From the NCBI GenBank assembly GCA_018894105.1, contig CM032120.1:28418710-28482709 (forward strand): a DNA stretch of 64,000 nucleotides, in the 5' to 3' direction. This DNA is from Jacaranda mimosifolia (taxonomy: Eukaryota; Streptophyta; Magnoliopsida; Lamiales; Bignoniaceae). The translations under genes were made by a program, and so were the position numbers. The number at the start of each line of letters is the position of its first letter. The first letter of the stretch is position 1. The notes under the pieces are model-generated. The model made no database searches and had not been told where the DNA came from. It saw only the letters and a list, made by a program, of their open reading frames with translations. Below, piece after piece: positions 43,205 to 56,099 of the stretch.

Positions 43205-44072
43205 TGATGAGGGAGAAAGTCGTGTATTAGTCTATTGGGCTATAATCCACTATGATTGACCAAAGGGTGGTTGAGGATCGAGCTTCTAACGTATTGGGGT
43301 CGAGTCCTGCAATCACTAGCAAACGTCAAGCTAGTCGAGGTACCCCGGGCTAAAGCTCTCCGACGCTCAAGTCAGTATAGAATTGACTAGATAATCGAAC
43401 AGGAGAGTAAGGGCTTAAAGTAAAATATAGCATACCTTGCTAAAGGCAGTAGATGGGGTATTTATAGCCTCCTCAAGGTGGTTGGTAAGTCTAAGATGCC
43501 CTTGTCAAGCATGAAAGACTGTTATCCTTGCCTAAGGGTATTTAGGTCTTCTCTCAATTGTCTACTATTCCAGGTGGCGCGGTTTAGGGCATGGTGGTAC
43601 ACTGGCAGCGCGTACCACTCTAGCGTAGTTGAGAAAAAGTAGTACTGCGGTGGCATGCGCCATTAATATGGGGACAGGCCGCCTGGTGGAGCATTCAATG
43701 CGGCTGAGGGGCTGTTGCCTTGGTTCGACCTCCATGGTCGAGGAGAGTACTTCTGCAGGATACCTTCCCAGGCTCTAGCCGACAAGACATAACATCGTTG
43801 CGATCGGATGAGCGCCGGGGTGAATCCAGGTCAAGGTCGACCATGATCTGGTCGAGAAGGAGAACGTTGGTGCTCGCCGCGATGGGCAAGGTCTTAGAGG
43901 TCGAAACCCGGTCGATTGGTTGGGCTTATCTATAGTCGGGTCACCATATATCGCAAGGCTACCCTTGTCAAGTAATATTGGGTTGGGTCTGTTGGGCTAT
44001 CCCATATCATGACATCGCAGTATTATCCTTATCGAATTTTGTTGGACTGAGCCGTTGGTCTATCCCATATCA
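43205..44072 (-). repeat. Gypsy 5' LTR
   Basis: An 868-bp LTR, TGATGA...ATATCA, paired with 32,132-33,635 and followed on the plus strand by the target duplication GCTAT. Confidence 0.93.
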
Positions 44073-44077
44073 GCTAT

Positions 44078-44589
44078 AAAAATAATATTAATTCTTACTA
44101 TTCATATATCATAATATGAATATACCATAAGAATTTACTATGTATGATTGATAAAAGATATAAAGAACCAAGTCCAAAAGATTATTTGGCTAGTCTATGA
44201 GTTATGGTGGAAATCGAACTTTTAAATTTAAATTTGTCAACTATAAATTGGGCACTTTAACCATTCAATGATAAATTGTTAGTGAGGATCCACGGACATG
44301 ATGAATTACCATGGGTTCACGTAAAAAATATTGAGATAATGTTTGCGCACACAAATTTATTGTTAGTAGTACACTAGTATGGCTTTTACATTTTTTCAAT
44401 TAATACCTTTTAACATTAATATACTTTGTTGTTGATGAAAATTTTAATATATATAATTACTTTTCCATATTACATAATAAAATTAAAATATTTAAAACAT
44501 AAAAATTAAAAAATTAGAGCCTCACATTTTGATGGAATACCTATATTTGATATGGGCTCAAATTATCAAAGATTTTGAACTTGATAAAC
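44078..44589. other. AT-rich intergenic sequence
   Basis: Nothing recognisable. Confidence 0.5.
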
Positions 44590-45150
44590 ATGAATTTCAA
44601 TATTTGTTTGTTTTCTGATCAATAAATATCCATTTCACTAAAAGAAATATTCGAACCAAAGAGGGAGAATGGGTTACCCCCATCACAAAAAAAAAAGGTC
44701 TGCGGGGAGAGCCCTAAGGGGCATATGCCCAAACTAGTCTGATACGACTGTCCACTTTGTGAGCCATTGTGTTTGAATTTTTGTTTGCAAATTTGAAAGG
44801 CCATCTGGGCAACAAGTCAAATAACGCTTCCTCTCTTCGACAAGAGGTTTGATGGACTACAAAATATCCATTTCGATGTGCACATGACATTCGCAACTAT
44901 CAAACAATTCTTCAAAAATGGCTCATTGGGCATTAAGGGTTTCAACAACATTGCTTGCGTCTTTAATAGCAATTGCTTATGCTGCACATGGCCAAAAAAG
45001 GGATTAAATAAGTAGGGGTAGCAAATTGAGCTTGTATCATTTTTAACCATCATTGTGGAAAAGGAGCGTCCATCTAGATTGGTTTTAATTAGGGATGACT
45101 TTGCCAAAAATTCAGCACCCTCCCCACCAAGTTTTTTTTGTGGATTCGTT
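44590..45150 (-). pseudogene. LINE 3' fragment with RNase H-like remains
   Basis: On the minus strand, broken frames contain AIKDASNVVETLNAQ and, after stops, a tail ending CDGGNPFSLFG. These resemble the RNase H domain and final residues of plant LINE ORF2. No other LINE domain is next to it, so it looks 5'-truncated. The identification rests on short motifs. Confidence 0.45.
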
Positions 45151-45978
45151 ACCCATCTCGCCTCAAACTTGAATTTTAACGAATTGAACCCATTAGACCA
45201 ACTTTATGTGTTTGAAAAAAATTATTATTGTTTTTTGAAAATAATATCTTCATAACCTTCTAAATATGAGAAGATAATGTTGTTAACAAAGAATTAATTA
45301 TTTAATAAATTATATATACATATTTTAGTTTTTAGAAAATTATAAATCTCAAACATTATTCACTTATGTATGCATATTCAATGTATAAATTATTTGTTAT
45401 GACTACAATATTACTTTTATATAGAATATATTTTAATATTCATCATTTATATATATATATATATGAATACACATTAATATATCTGTAATAAATAAAATTA
45501 TATATGTAAAATATTATAACGTGGCGGATTTAGATGGATTGAAGGTTTAAAAACTAAAACTCAAGACTGCTTCTAGGCCCATTTGTATTTTCAGAACCCG
45601 TACCAAATAGAGTGGATCCGGATAGAATCCAAACCTATTGTTACCCCTAACTTTAATCAAGTCTGCTTTGAGGGATTGCCATCTTTGCTCATTATTCCTT
45701 TGCTTGTTTGGTATTCAGGTGTTCTTGCGTGAGCTTATACGCGCTGGAGACGAGAGCCTACAATTCAAGACATGGAACGCCTTATTTTGTACCCCTAATT
45801 ACATACAATTACACCTCTAATTACATATTGGATCGCAATTATTTACATGTCAATTGTTTCTTATTTTTGCTTTCATTAAATTCGAAGGTTTTCATTAAAA
45901 CATCATAGCTCTCAATAAGATACTCACGCCATTGGGTTTACATAAATTGAGTGTGCCAAACTGTCAATGGTGATTAAA
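45151..45978. other. AT-rich intergenic sequence
   Basis: A short (TA)n run near 45,449-45,464. No gene or bounded element seen. Confidence 0.5.
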
Positions 45979-46345
45979 GAGGTATTCGGGTGAACTTATA
46001 AGCTCCTTAAAACATCTTATAAGATGTTTAAAAATTTATAAATTGATAAAAAGTGTTTGGTAATTTTTTTTAAAAAATAGCTTATAAAATCATAAAATAA
46101 GATGTTATGAGCTTATAAGCTCTTTTTAAAAAATAAGGAAACTCTAACAAGCTCCTTCATTTTTAACCATTTTAATTACAAAATTACCATTATTAACATC
46201 TTATAAGCTTCAAAATTTTATTTTATCCAAATAATTCAACAATTTATTTTAAAAATAAGACCTAACATCTTATAAGCTCCAAAAACATCTTATAAGATAT
46301 AGGAGCTTATAAGATATTTTAAATAAGTTTAGCCAAACACCATCT
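45979..46345. mobile_element. MITE-like element, third member of the GGTGTTTGG family
   Basis: It ends TTTAGCCAAACACC and starts with a diverged GGTATTCGGGTGAA. The interior repeats CTTATAAGCTCC and ACATCTTATAAGAT motifs, as in 5,676-6,025. Confidence 0.55.
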
Positions 46346-46719
46346 AAATCGTAGCATATAATCCCATGATCCATGAAATTTCTACAAATAACCCATTTTA
46401 TGAAGTTGATTATTAATCAATGGTTAAAATAGAAATGGAATGACTCTTTCATCCTTATATTTTCCGACAACAAATTTATGAAAAATTTCGGACCATATAT
46501 GCCAAAAAGGTTACCCCACACCCACCAATAAAATTTCAGAAAATTTATTCTCTAAACTGCACCACGTAACACTTCAACCTCTTCACATCCAATAAATTAT
46601 CATTGATACTGATACTAAAAAGAATGAAGTATAGCGTCTCTCTTTCTGAGCTTTTTCGTTTCATCTCTTCTGTGGAGGTTTTGAGCCCTTTTGATAGTTT
46701 CTTTGTCTAATTATGGGGA

Positions 46720-49436
46720 TTGATTTTTAACAAACTCACTGAAAATTTGGTTCTCACTGAAGAAGAAAACACTACTTTGTTAATCAAGGATGAGGAGTGG
46801 GACAAATCTTATATTGATCTAGAGTTGGTGTTGGTGGGACATCTTGTTTCTTCAAAAACTTTCAACTTGGCGGCGTTTTGCACTGTTCTCAACCGTATTT
46901 TGAATCCTCAGTGGGGCATGGAAGTTAAACAATTGGGCCAATTTAGATTTCTTCTTATATTCAACCATCCTCGTGATAAAGAAAGGATTTTACAAAGGTC
47001 TCCTTGGTTGTCTGATAAGAGACTTATAGTCCTAAGTTCCGTGGACAAAGATGAGGATCCAAAATTGATCAACTTAGATCATTGTGATTTCTGGATACAG
47101 GTTTGGGGTTTGCGTTCTTCAAACAGTCAGAAGAACTAGCTTTGTTCTTCAAATGAAGTATGTTGTTCCCAGAATATTATCAACATGCAGCAGTGCAAAG
47201 AAATAAAGCAATTTAGGCAATTTAGATTATCAAGAGTTGAAACAGATAATCACAAGACGGCAAAACGTGCATTTTTATCAAATTATAAATTCAGGTATAA
47301 TGGGCATAATAGGAATCATACATTCAACATAATCAAGGCATAACAAAATTCATATATTCAACATGTTACGATTTCAGGAAAAGCCAAAGATTACATAACA
47401 AACTGAGGCATCAAAACAATAAGAACATGCTATCAGTTTGAGTAATTTAAATACAAGAAATTCAAGAAACTTATCTGAAGATCCTGTATCGTAACAGAAT
47501 CAATCAAATGACCAAATCACAGACGAATTTTGTTTGCCTTGAAGAAATGAATGCCTCGACTCACCAATGCAACGGGTACAACGCTGCTCCTCCCAGGATA
47601 AGATGGTCCAAAACGATCAGGTGCACTCCTTCTCGTTCACCTCGAACAATAACTCAATTCGCCAGAATCATATACCCGAAAATCTTAAATCTTAAAGAAG
47701 ATTGGGAAGACAGGGAGATAAGAGAGAACAGATATACGTGAGAGTATATGTTCTGTGTGTGTCTTCTCAATTCTGCCAGGGCAGATTATTTATAGAGGAA
47801 ATTAGGATTGGCTACATTTAAAGGCCTTAAACACATTTATAGGCTTTAATTGGCGGCTGAACCCTAATTAAGAGCGGCTAGGGTTTTTACTTGGTCAAAC
47901 CCTAATATCTAATCAAGCTCATTAAGTAAAAATTTTAATTGAATTTTGTCCAAAAGATAAAACTGAGACTGAGACAATTCATCCTAACACCTATGCCCAG
48001 ATCTAGAGCCGGGCCGGGCGACAGCGGCGCACTTGTGGTCCACCCATATAACCCCCTAATGAACACTTTTAGCAAACATTCATTCTTAAGTTCAATATAT
48101 ACTGGTCCACACTTATTTATAAAACCAATATGGGACAAGTGAAGGATTGAAATAATCCTTAAACTCCTCAACTTAGTTTTATAAGACCCAAATTAATCTC
48201 CACTTTGTTAAAGTTCCTATGTGGGACAAATCAATTCATAGTACTTAACCATTTTTCCTCCTCTATTTTAACACTATCATTATCTTTGGATTCTAACCTA
48301 ATTGGCATCCATCCAAATATAATTTCTCTATTTTTTTTTTAACATGTAATTAGGCTTAAATTATGCTAATTACAACGAAGTACAGTTTTGTTTGGATGTT
48401 CAAACATTTTGATCCATCTTTTACTTGTTGTGTTGGTTATGATAGTCTCTGGATTCGTATTGGTCTCAATATTTCAAAGCCTCTCCAGCGTATTGTCTGC
48501 ATCGGAGGTCCTAAAGGGAATAAACATATCATGCATATTTGGTACGAGCGGTTGGCAAAATTTTGTTATCTGTTTGGATTTCTTGACCATGCTTCTAAGG
48601 ATTGCAATACCCAGTATAATACAGGATTCAATTCCGCAAGTCCTCCTCAATATGGGTCCTGACTTCGTGCTTTAGTTGGGATGGGTGCCTATAATGGATA
48701 TACACCCTTCCATCTGGACCGTGACCGTGAACTTCCTTCCCACTCCGCGGTGAGAACTTCCAGTGGGGGATCTTCTTTTAACCTCCGAGGGGCTGATGTG
48801 TTTGGCAACTTTCCTATTCACACATCTAAAATTGGGAACAAAGTCTACTGTGAAGACGATGATGGCATTGAGTCTCATCAATGTCACTCTTCTGGTTCTC
48901 ACATTGTCGTTGATCAAGTTGCTCCTAATGAAGGTGTCTCCGGGATGATAAACTCTAATCCCAGAAGGGTCGAATCTCTAATTGGGCTGCAAACTTGTCT
49001 TTCTACGAATCCATCTTGTACGAAGGCCCAGAAGACACTCTTCACATATTGGGCTAGATTATGATACTATTGTGGGCCAGCCGAAGGGAGTAGCAAGTGT
49101 CCTTACAATTTCAGTAATCCGATGGCCATTGTTTCCACTCCAGCTGATTGTTCTACAATACAATTTCTTTCTCTCCACTCTCACCTTGTTGATTCTACCT
49201 TAGTCGAGGTTCCTCTGCAATTTCACAAAGGTAATTTTGGCCAATGGGAATCTAATAAATGTTGTCATTCAGGTAGGGCTTCTAATGTTCGCATGAGGGT
49301 TCAGGTCACAAGGACTAAGGTTAGTGTTTCCGCATGTCGTCAGGCTGATGAAGGCGATTGGAGGCCAACTAAAAATTATTGCTTGATGGTGTTTCGGGCA
49401 AAATTGAGAATTGAAGCAGTCGCACCATCACCATGA
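46720..49436 (+). pseudogene. LINE ORF1, DUF4283 and zinc-knuckle protein
   Basis: The N-terminal DUF4283-type domain lies at 46,720-47,139 (motifs LVGHLVSSKTFNLAAF, WGMEVKQLGQFRFLLIF and RILQRSPWLSDKRLIVL, then DFWIQVWGL). The reading is then cut by the solo LTR. It resumes at about 48,400 with ISKPLQRIVCIGGPKG and a zinc-knuckle-like YERLAKFCYLFGFLDHASKDC, in which the second Cys is Phe. A low-complexity tail runs to TGA at 49,434-49,436. The first ATG (46,713) meets a stop after five codons, so the start is damaged. ORF1 proteins of this type bind the element RNA. Confidence 0.8.
47161..48377 (-). mobile_element. Solo LTR inside LINE ORF1
   Basis: A 1,217-bp TGTTGT...ACAACG segment flanked by AAGTA (47,156-47,160 and 48,378-48,382). 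No internal retrotransposon region is present. A TATA box on the minus strand, TATAAATA at 47,787-47,794, sets the orientation. It shares blocks with 137-1,121. It cuts ORF1 after the DUF4283 domain. Confidence 0.82.
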
Positions 49437-52400
49437 GTTGCTTGAACTGGAACTGCCAAAGGTTGGGGAACCCATGGTCAGTTCGAGAATTTTGCAACTT
49501 AGTTCGCTCCCACCATCCCCACGTTATTTTTCTTTCTGAAACGAAGTTATCTTCAGGTCTTATAACCAGAATTAGAGATAAATTGGTGTCTCGGTGGATA
49601 CTGTTCAGGTGGTCTTGCTATGCTATGGCATAAGGATGTTATTGTCCAACTTATCTTTATGTCCTCCAGACACATTGATGTTATTGTCTGCCTCAACTCA
49701 GATAATCAGTTTACTGGATTTTATGGTGATCCAAATATCGCTCGGTGTCATTTATCTTGGTAGTTTCTTCACCAATTGAGTTCCCAATTATCTATGCCAT
49801 GGCTGTGCATAGGGGATCTTCACTTAACCCCTTCTGAAAAACAGAGAGGCACCACGACGTCTTACTCTAAAGCAGGGGCTCTCAGAGGTGTTCTTTGTGG
49901 TGCTATTCTCGATGAGATGATTTGGGTTTCATTGGTTTTCCATATACATGGTGCAAAATAAGGTGTTATCCTGATACCGTACGAGAATGACTTGATCAAG
50001 CCTATGCTTCCTTGGATTGGTCTCAGTTATTTCCTTCTCATCAGGTGAAGTATCTGTTCTGTAGAAATTCTAACCATTCTTCTATTACAATTGAATTTGA
50101 TGCTAATAGCCCAATTCATAAAAGGAAAGGTTACAGAGGTTTTAAGTTTGAATCATTCTGGATTAAGTATGCAGATTGCGAAAAAGTTATTCAGGACTCG
50201 TGTCAAAATTGCAATACTGGCTCTTATCCTGCTAAACTTAGTGACTCTATTGATTCCTATCGGGTGGGGTTAATTCGGTTGTCTAGGGATGTGATCATTT
50301 CAGTGAAGAAAGGATTGTCTCACTAAATTCTCAAATTGAACAGTTTTCTACTGATACTTTCACTGTGGATTCCCATTCTCGGAGGACATCTTTAAAATAT
50401 GAGTTGGAGAGTTTACTCAACCAGGAGGAGGCAATGTGGAAACAAAGGTCCCAGTTAAGTGGATGAAAGAGGGTGATCGCAATACTAGATTCTTCCATGC
50501 TAAGGCTTTTGCTATAATATGCAATAATTTTATAGATGGTTTGCGTTTAGAGTTTAGACTCGGGTAGAATGGTGTCATTCAACACCTGCTTTGGAATATC
50601 TTGTGCTCAATTACTTTCAAACCTTATACAGTACAAACTCTCCTTTAGAAGATGTTATTGATTGTGCTCTTGAATATCTCTCTCCCACTATTAGTGTTGA
50701 TATTAATTCCAAATTGATTGTTCCTTTTAAGGTGGAGGAAGTCAAATTAGCATTTGCTCAAATGGCACCATTGGAAGCTCCATGTCCATATGGCTTTCCC
50801 CCCTTTGTTCTATCAACGTTATTGGCGTCTTGTGGAACATCAAGTTGTATCTATTGTACTTGGTTTCCTAAATGAGGATGGATGTATTTTGGAGCATAAT
50901 TACACACATATTATGCTTGTTATTAAGGTCAGTAAATCGAAACTTTTGAGTTAGTTCAGGCCTATTAGTTTATGCAATGTCATCCATAAAATTGCTTCTA
51001 AGATGATTGCCAATAGGTTAAAACCTTATATGGATTCAATTATTTATGAGACACAATTCGCTTTTGTTCTTCACAGACATATAAGTGATAATGTCCTTGT
51101 AGCCTTCGAGGTTAACAATCATCTACGGCGAATGCGTCCAGGAAAATTGAGTAAGATGGCTATTAAACTTGACATGGCTAAGGCGTATGACAAAGTAGAA
51201 TAGCTTTTCTTTCAGAAAGTTTTATAGAAAATTGGGTTTGACATGAAGTTTGTTGAGCTAATAATGAGATGTATTACCACAATGTCATACTTTGATGTGT
51301 TGAATGGGAAAAAGTTTGGTCATTTTTTGCCTCAGCAGGGTCTAAGATAGGGATATCCACTTTCACCTTATTTGTTCTTGTTCTATACTGAAGTCCTGAG
51401 CTCTTTAATTCAAAAGATGGATGATGAAATTTTGATTGCCGATGTTTCAATTTTTCGCCATGCACCAAGAATTTCACACTTGCTGTTTGCGAATGACATT
51501 CTTTTCTTTTGTCATGCTTCTCAGGCTACTGCACATGGCATCAGGAATATTCTTCGGTTGTATGAACAAGCCTTAGGACAACATGTTAACTTAGAGAAAT
51601 CCTCTATTGTATTTAGTAGAAACATATCCCCTGTGTTACAACATATTATCCATCAGGAACTTGACATGCGTGTTCTTGATAGGCATGATAATACCTTGGT
51701 CTTTCCTATGCTGTTAGTAAATCCAAGAAATAATTTTTTTCTTATATCCGAGAATGAGTTTGGAAGCGTATTCATGACTAGAGTGAAAGATCTTTGTCTT
51801 CCGCATGTAAAGAAATCCTTTTGAAATCAGTTGTTCAAGTAATCCCGACTTATGTTATGAGCTATTTTAAACTTCCAAACTATCTAATTTGGGATATTAA
51901 ATCTATGATGTCATTTTTCTGGGGGAACAATAAAGAGCAAAAGAGGATTCATTGGTTGAATTGGGAGACTCTTAGCAGAAGTACAAGAGAATGTGGTATG
52001 GGTTTTCGCCACTTTCGTACTTTTAGTCAGGCCTTACTTGCCAAACAGGGATAGCGGTTGCTTAAATGGCCAAACTCTTTATTTTCTAAATTATACAAAG
52101 CAAAATACTTTACAGATTGTGATGTGACTTATACGTGCTTAGGAACTAATCCATCCTTCTCTGGGCGAGGGATTTGAGAGGCTTTTTCTTTACTTCGGGC
52201 TGGTCTTCAATGGAGAATTGGTTTCAGCAGCAGAGTATCTATTTGGCAGTATAGTTGGCTCATTCACCTATCTTCATTTAGAGTTTTCTCACCACCTAAG
52301 ATCTTGCCTGTGGATTCTTGTGTTTCGAGATTGATCGTCCCTTGAACAAGTAGTTGGAATTCAGAGTTGGTTAAGCAATTTTTTTCTGGAGCCTCATGCT

Positions 52401-52620
52401 GAGTCTATTCTGAGTATTCCCCTAGGCCGGAGTGACAACCTTGATGAGATCATATGGCATTACACACATTCTGGGCAATTCTCGGTGAGGTCAGCTTGTT
52501 ATTTTAGGCTATCCTAAAACATCAAACGGCTATAGGAAAATAGAGGCACTTGCAGCATATTGAGAAATCTAGACTACAGATTCATTTGGTCTTGCAAGGT
52601 GCCCCCGAAGGTGCGGCAAT
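49433..52620 (+). pseudogene. LINE ORF2, endonuclease and reverse transcriptase part
   Basis: ATG at 49,433 overlaps the ORF1 stop (ATGA). The endonuclease starts LNWNCQRLGNPWSVREF and keeps FLSETKL. Reverse-transcriptase motifs follow in several frames: a PISLCN-like region near 50,960 and IKLDMAKAYDKVEW-like residues near 51,165-51,200, where Trp is a stop. Next is LLFANDILFFCHAS near 51,480-51,520, where the catalytic FADD is FAND, then MRVLDRHDNTLVFPML near 51,665. A zf-RVT-like end (WSCKVPPKVRQFAWRA) runs into the Copia insertion at 52,634. Many stops make it inactive. Confidence 0.85.
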
Positions 52621-52633
52621 TTGCATGGCGTGC

Positions 52634-53133
52634 TATTGATATGCACCTTATATAATTCAAGTAGGAATTATTTCAAGTGTTCAGATTATATCCAAAGTAG
52701 ATGTATAAAAAGTTGCACAATTGTTTGCAAAACTAATTTTGTGCATATAAGTGTTTGGCTGTTACAAGATATTTTTTACAGTTAGAAAATATTTCTAGTG
52801 GTTATAAGATATTTCTGTAACCAATGGGCAGTTACAAGATATTTTTGTAATCGACGAGCGGTAACTAGACGTTTCTGTAACCATTGAATAGCCTCACTTA
52901 TAAATAGTCCCCTCTTCCTTCAATTGATATCATCCTTGCATAGAAAATCTCTCTGTACTTTCAAGTAAATTGATATTTGAAACTTTTTTTTTGTAAGCTG
53001 GACATACATCCTAGAGGTGAATTGCAACCCTTAGCAAACTCATAGTAGTGGGGGCAATAGAAACCTCAAGGACAGGGAACACATGTGTCACTCCTTGCTC
53101 TTTTTCTATTTCTAGTAGATACTTTTCTTAACA
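52634..53133 (+). repeat. Copia 5' LTR
   Basis: Carries repeated GTTACAAGATATTTTTGTAAC-like modules near 52,760-52,890, fewer than in the 3' LTR. Confidence 0.9.
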
Positions 53134-54142
53134 ATCTTAAGATCTCTATTATGTGATGGATCTGAATCGTTCAAAATCATGAACCAAGATTTTGTCAAGT
53201 TGGACTACTTTGATGGGAACAATTTCAGCCATTGGTAAGATAAGATGAAATTTTTATTAATTGTGCTGAAAATTGCTTATGTGCTAAACCCAAACCTTTA
53301 GCCAATTCCGAAGGATCCCCAACCAATTGAAGGCCAACAACCAAATCATGCTTTGATCAACACACTACAGAAGTAGAGGAGAAAGAGGGCAGAAATGAAG
53401 AGCTCGCTCATGGCCATATCCTTAACACTCTCTCTAATCGACTGTATGATCTCTACACTAATGTGAAGTCGCCTAGGGAGTTGTGGGAAGCCTTGGAATT
53501 CAAATACAAAGCTAAGGAGTAAGGTACAAATAAATATTTAGTTTCTAAATATTCAAATTTTAAGATGGTTGATAGTAAACTTATTCCAAAGCAAGTGCAT
53601 GAGCTCCAGATTATTGTCAACAAATTGAGAATTGTTAAACTTGCCTTGCCTGAAACCTTCCAAGTTGGAGCTATAATTGCTAAATTGTCCCCGAGTTGGA
53701 AGAATTTGCCAAAAAGTTAATGCGTAAATATGAGGACTTTGCCTTGGACCAAATTCAAAAACATTTGTGTATTGAAGAGAAGGCTTGAAAACATGATGCT
53801 AAGAATTTAACTCATGGACAATATAGTGTTAACTACTTGGAGACAGGATCTTTTAAGAAAAAACGTCCAAGTGTTAAAAAGAATAATGGGAAATATAAGA
53901 AATCCGGATAGAAAAAAAAAAGCCTAATCCTAACAAAAGAAAAGGTAAGTGTCATGTTTATGGAGAAACAGGACACTATGCTCGAGAATGTACACAACGT
54001 AAGAGTGGTATAGGCTTGGCGAACATGGTTGAGGAGAACCTTGTTGCCATGGTTCTAGGCCTTAGTCTTGATGTGACTATAATTTCTGAAATCAATATGG
54101 TAAGTGAACCTACGGGTTGGTGGTTGGATTCAGGAGCTACTG

Positions 54143-54418
54143 TTCATGTTTGCAATGATCGGACTATGTTCAGAACTCTTGAAGAAGCAACTGGACAGGA
54201 AGTTCAAATGGGAAACAGTTCTCGTGCCAATGTTGGAGGCAAAGGAACTGTAGAAATTAACTTTGCTTAATGTTCTACTATTCATGTTTGCAATGATCGG
54301 ACTATGTTCAGAACTCTTGAAGAAACAACTGGACAGGAAGTTCAAATGGGAAACAGTTCTCGTGCCAATGTTGGAGGCAAAGGAACTGTAGAAATTAACT
54401 TTGCTTAATGTTCTATTT
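54143..54418 (+). repeat. 138-bp tandem duplication in Copia protease
   Basis: Unit 1 (54,143-54,280) and unit 2 (54,281-54,418) are nearly identical, differing at a few sites (for example GAAGAAGCAAC versus GAAGAAACAAC). The period is exactly 46 codons. Each unit includes the part after the DSG active site and ends with a stop (GCTTAATG). Confidence 0.92.
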
Positions 54419-55646
54419 GTACTTGAAATTAGGAAAAGTTTAATTTCTGTAGATCTTTTGGACAAGAAAGGCTTTAAAATTTCTGTTGAGTCCGACAAAG
54501 TTATTCTTACAAAGAATGATACCTTTGTCGGAAAAGGATATGCTCAAAATGGAATGTATAAGATGTATGTCATGAATAATATTAATTCTATTTATGTTTA
54601 TATGAGTTGTTCAATTTCTTTGTGGCATAGTCGACTAGGACATATTAGTGCAAAGAACTTGAAAAATATGCGTGCAATGGGATTAATAGATATTGGTAAA
54701 AGTGAACTAAACAAATGTGAAGTACGTGTTAAATCAAAAATTGTGAGAAAATGTTTTTCAAGTGTACAAAGAGAATCCCAATTGCTAGATTTGATACACA
54801 CTGACATGTGTGAAATGAATGGAGTGTGGACTTAGGAAGGAAAAAGAAACTTCATTACGTTCATAGATTATGATAGTCGGTTTGATATGTATATTTGTTA
54901 AGAACAAAAGATGAAACACTTAGCTCATTTAAAAAATATAAATTAGAAGTAGAAAATCAACTGGAGAAGAAGATCAAAATTCTACGTTTTGATAGAGGCA
55001 TGGAATATTGTTCTAATGAGCTTGATACATTTTGTGAAGAAGATGGCATCAAACAAGTGCTGGATATACACCATAACAAAATGGTGCAGCTAAGAGAAAA
55101 AATTGCACTTTTCTTGATATGGTTAATTGTATGTTGAATCATGCTAATTTGCCTAATAATTTGTGGGAAGAGGCACTTTTAACTGCTTGTCATATTTTGA
55201 ATGGGTTACATAGTACGGTTATAACAACTTGTCCTTATGAAATATGGAAAGGCAGAAAGCCTAACATAAATTATTTTTAAGTGTGGGGGTATCTTGCTTA
55301 TTATCGAGTTCCTCATCCTAAGAGGACTAAGTTGGGGGCTAGGGCCACTAGGAGTGTATTCATTGGATATGCTGCTAATAGTAAAACGTATAGACTTCTT
55401 GATATGGAGTCTAATATAATAACTGAGTCAAGGGATGTGGAATTCTTTGAAAGTAAGTTTTCAAAAGATGTTGAAAATATTACTGCACCTGCACTAGATG
55501 AACCTAGAGGTCCTAAAAGGTCTATTGTTGAAACTGAGGAACCTAGTGTTCCAAAACAAACAAGTATACCTAGAAGGAGTACTAGAGCTAGAAAATAGAA
55601 GAATTTAGACAATAACTTCATTTCTTCTCAATCCTTATTATTCTTA

Positions 55647-56099
55647 GGGCTTGTTTGCTTGGGCATATAGAATTATGAGGGATTAATATGCTAGTAATAC
55701 ATAAGCTAGAAATGGTATCCAAAACTATGGAATCTATTGTTTGCTTGGATTCATGCTTAATACTATCTAATGTTTGGTTGGCAAGATTGCTCAATGTGAT
55801 TATACTTTGTAATGTCCAAAATATCCTAACTTCTAATAAGGTAAATTTTCAAAATTTGGCCGAAGGAGTTGAGGATAGGATTTTTATGAGGATAAGAATG
55901 TCATTTTCATTCTTTATTAGATCAAATTTGGAAGGATGGAAAATGGATCAAACCACGATGGCTTGATCCATAAACCAGTTTGGCCCATGATACCATGTCG
56001 AGCCGCAAAGGTATCATGGGCCACAAAAATGTGAAGCAAACAAGAGATAAAGCTTGAAAATGGATCTATCAAGCTTTATCCAATGAAGCAAACAAGCCC
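55647..56099. mobile_element. Tourist-like (PIF/Harbinger) MITE inside Copia pol
   Basis: A 453-bp element with 14-bp perfect inverted ends (GGGCTTGTTTGCTT and AAGCAAACAAGCCC), flanked by TTA (55,644-55,646 and 56,100-56,102). The 3-bp TTA target and GGGC-TGTTTG ends fit PIF/Harbinger MITEs. Non-coding. Confidence 0.93.

Larger units (their letters stand above)
32132..44072 (-). mobile_element. Ty3/Gypsy retrotransposon, Tat-type
   Basis: A complete but decayed element on the minus strand, flanked by the 5-bp duplication GCTAT (32,127-32,131 and 44,073-44,077). The LTRs start TGATGA and end ATATCA. Internal order along the minus strand is primer-binding site, gag, protease, reverse transcriptase, RNase H, a second (archaeal-type) RNase H and integrase. 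A long region with an antisense gene and tandem repeats then leads to the polypurine tract. The second RNase H and the long 3' region point to the Tat lineage (Ogre, Retand, Grande relatives). The LTRs differ at roughly one site in ten by eye, so the insertion is old. Confidence 0.93.

Noticed and set aside
54130..54498. Minus-strand 122-residue frame with a perfect 46-residue internal repeat
   Set aside because: It is the shadow of the 138-bp tandem duplication in the Copia protease region.
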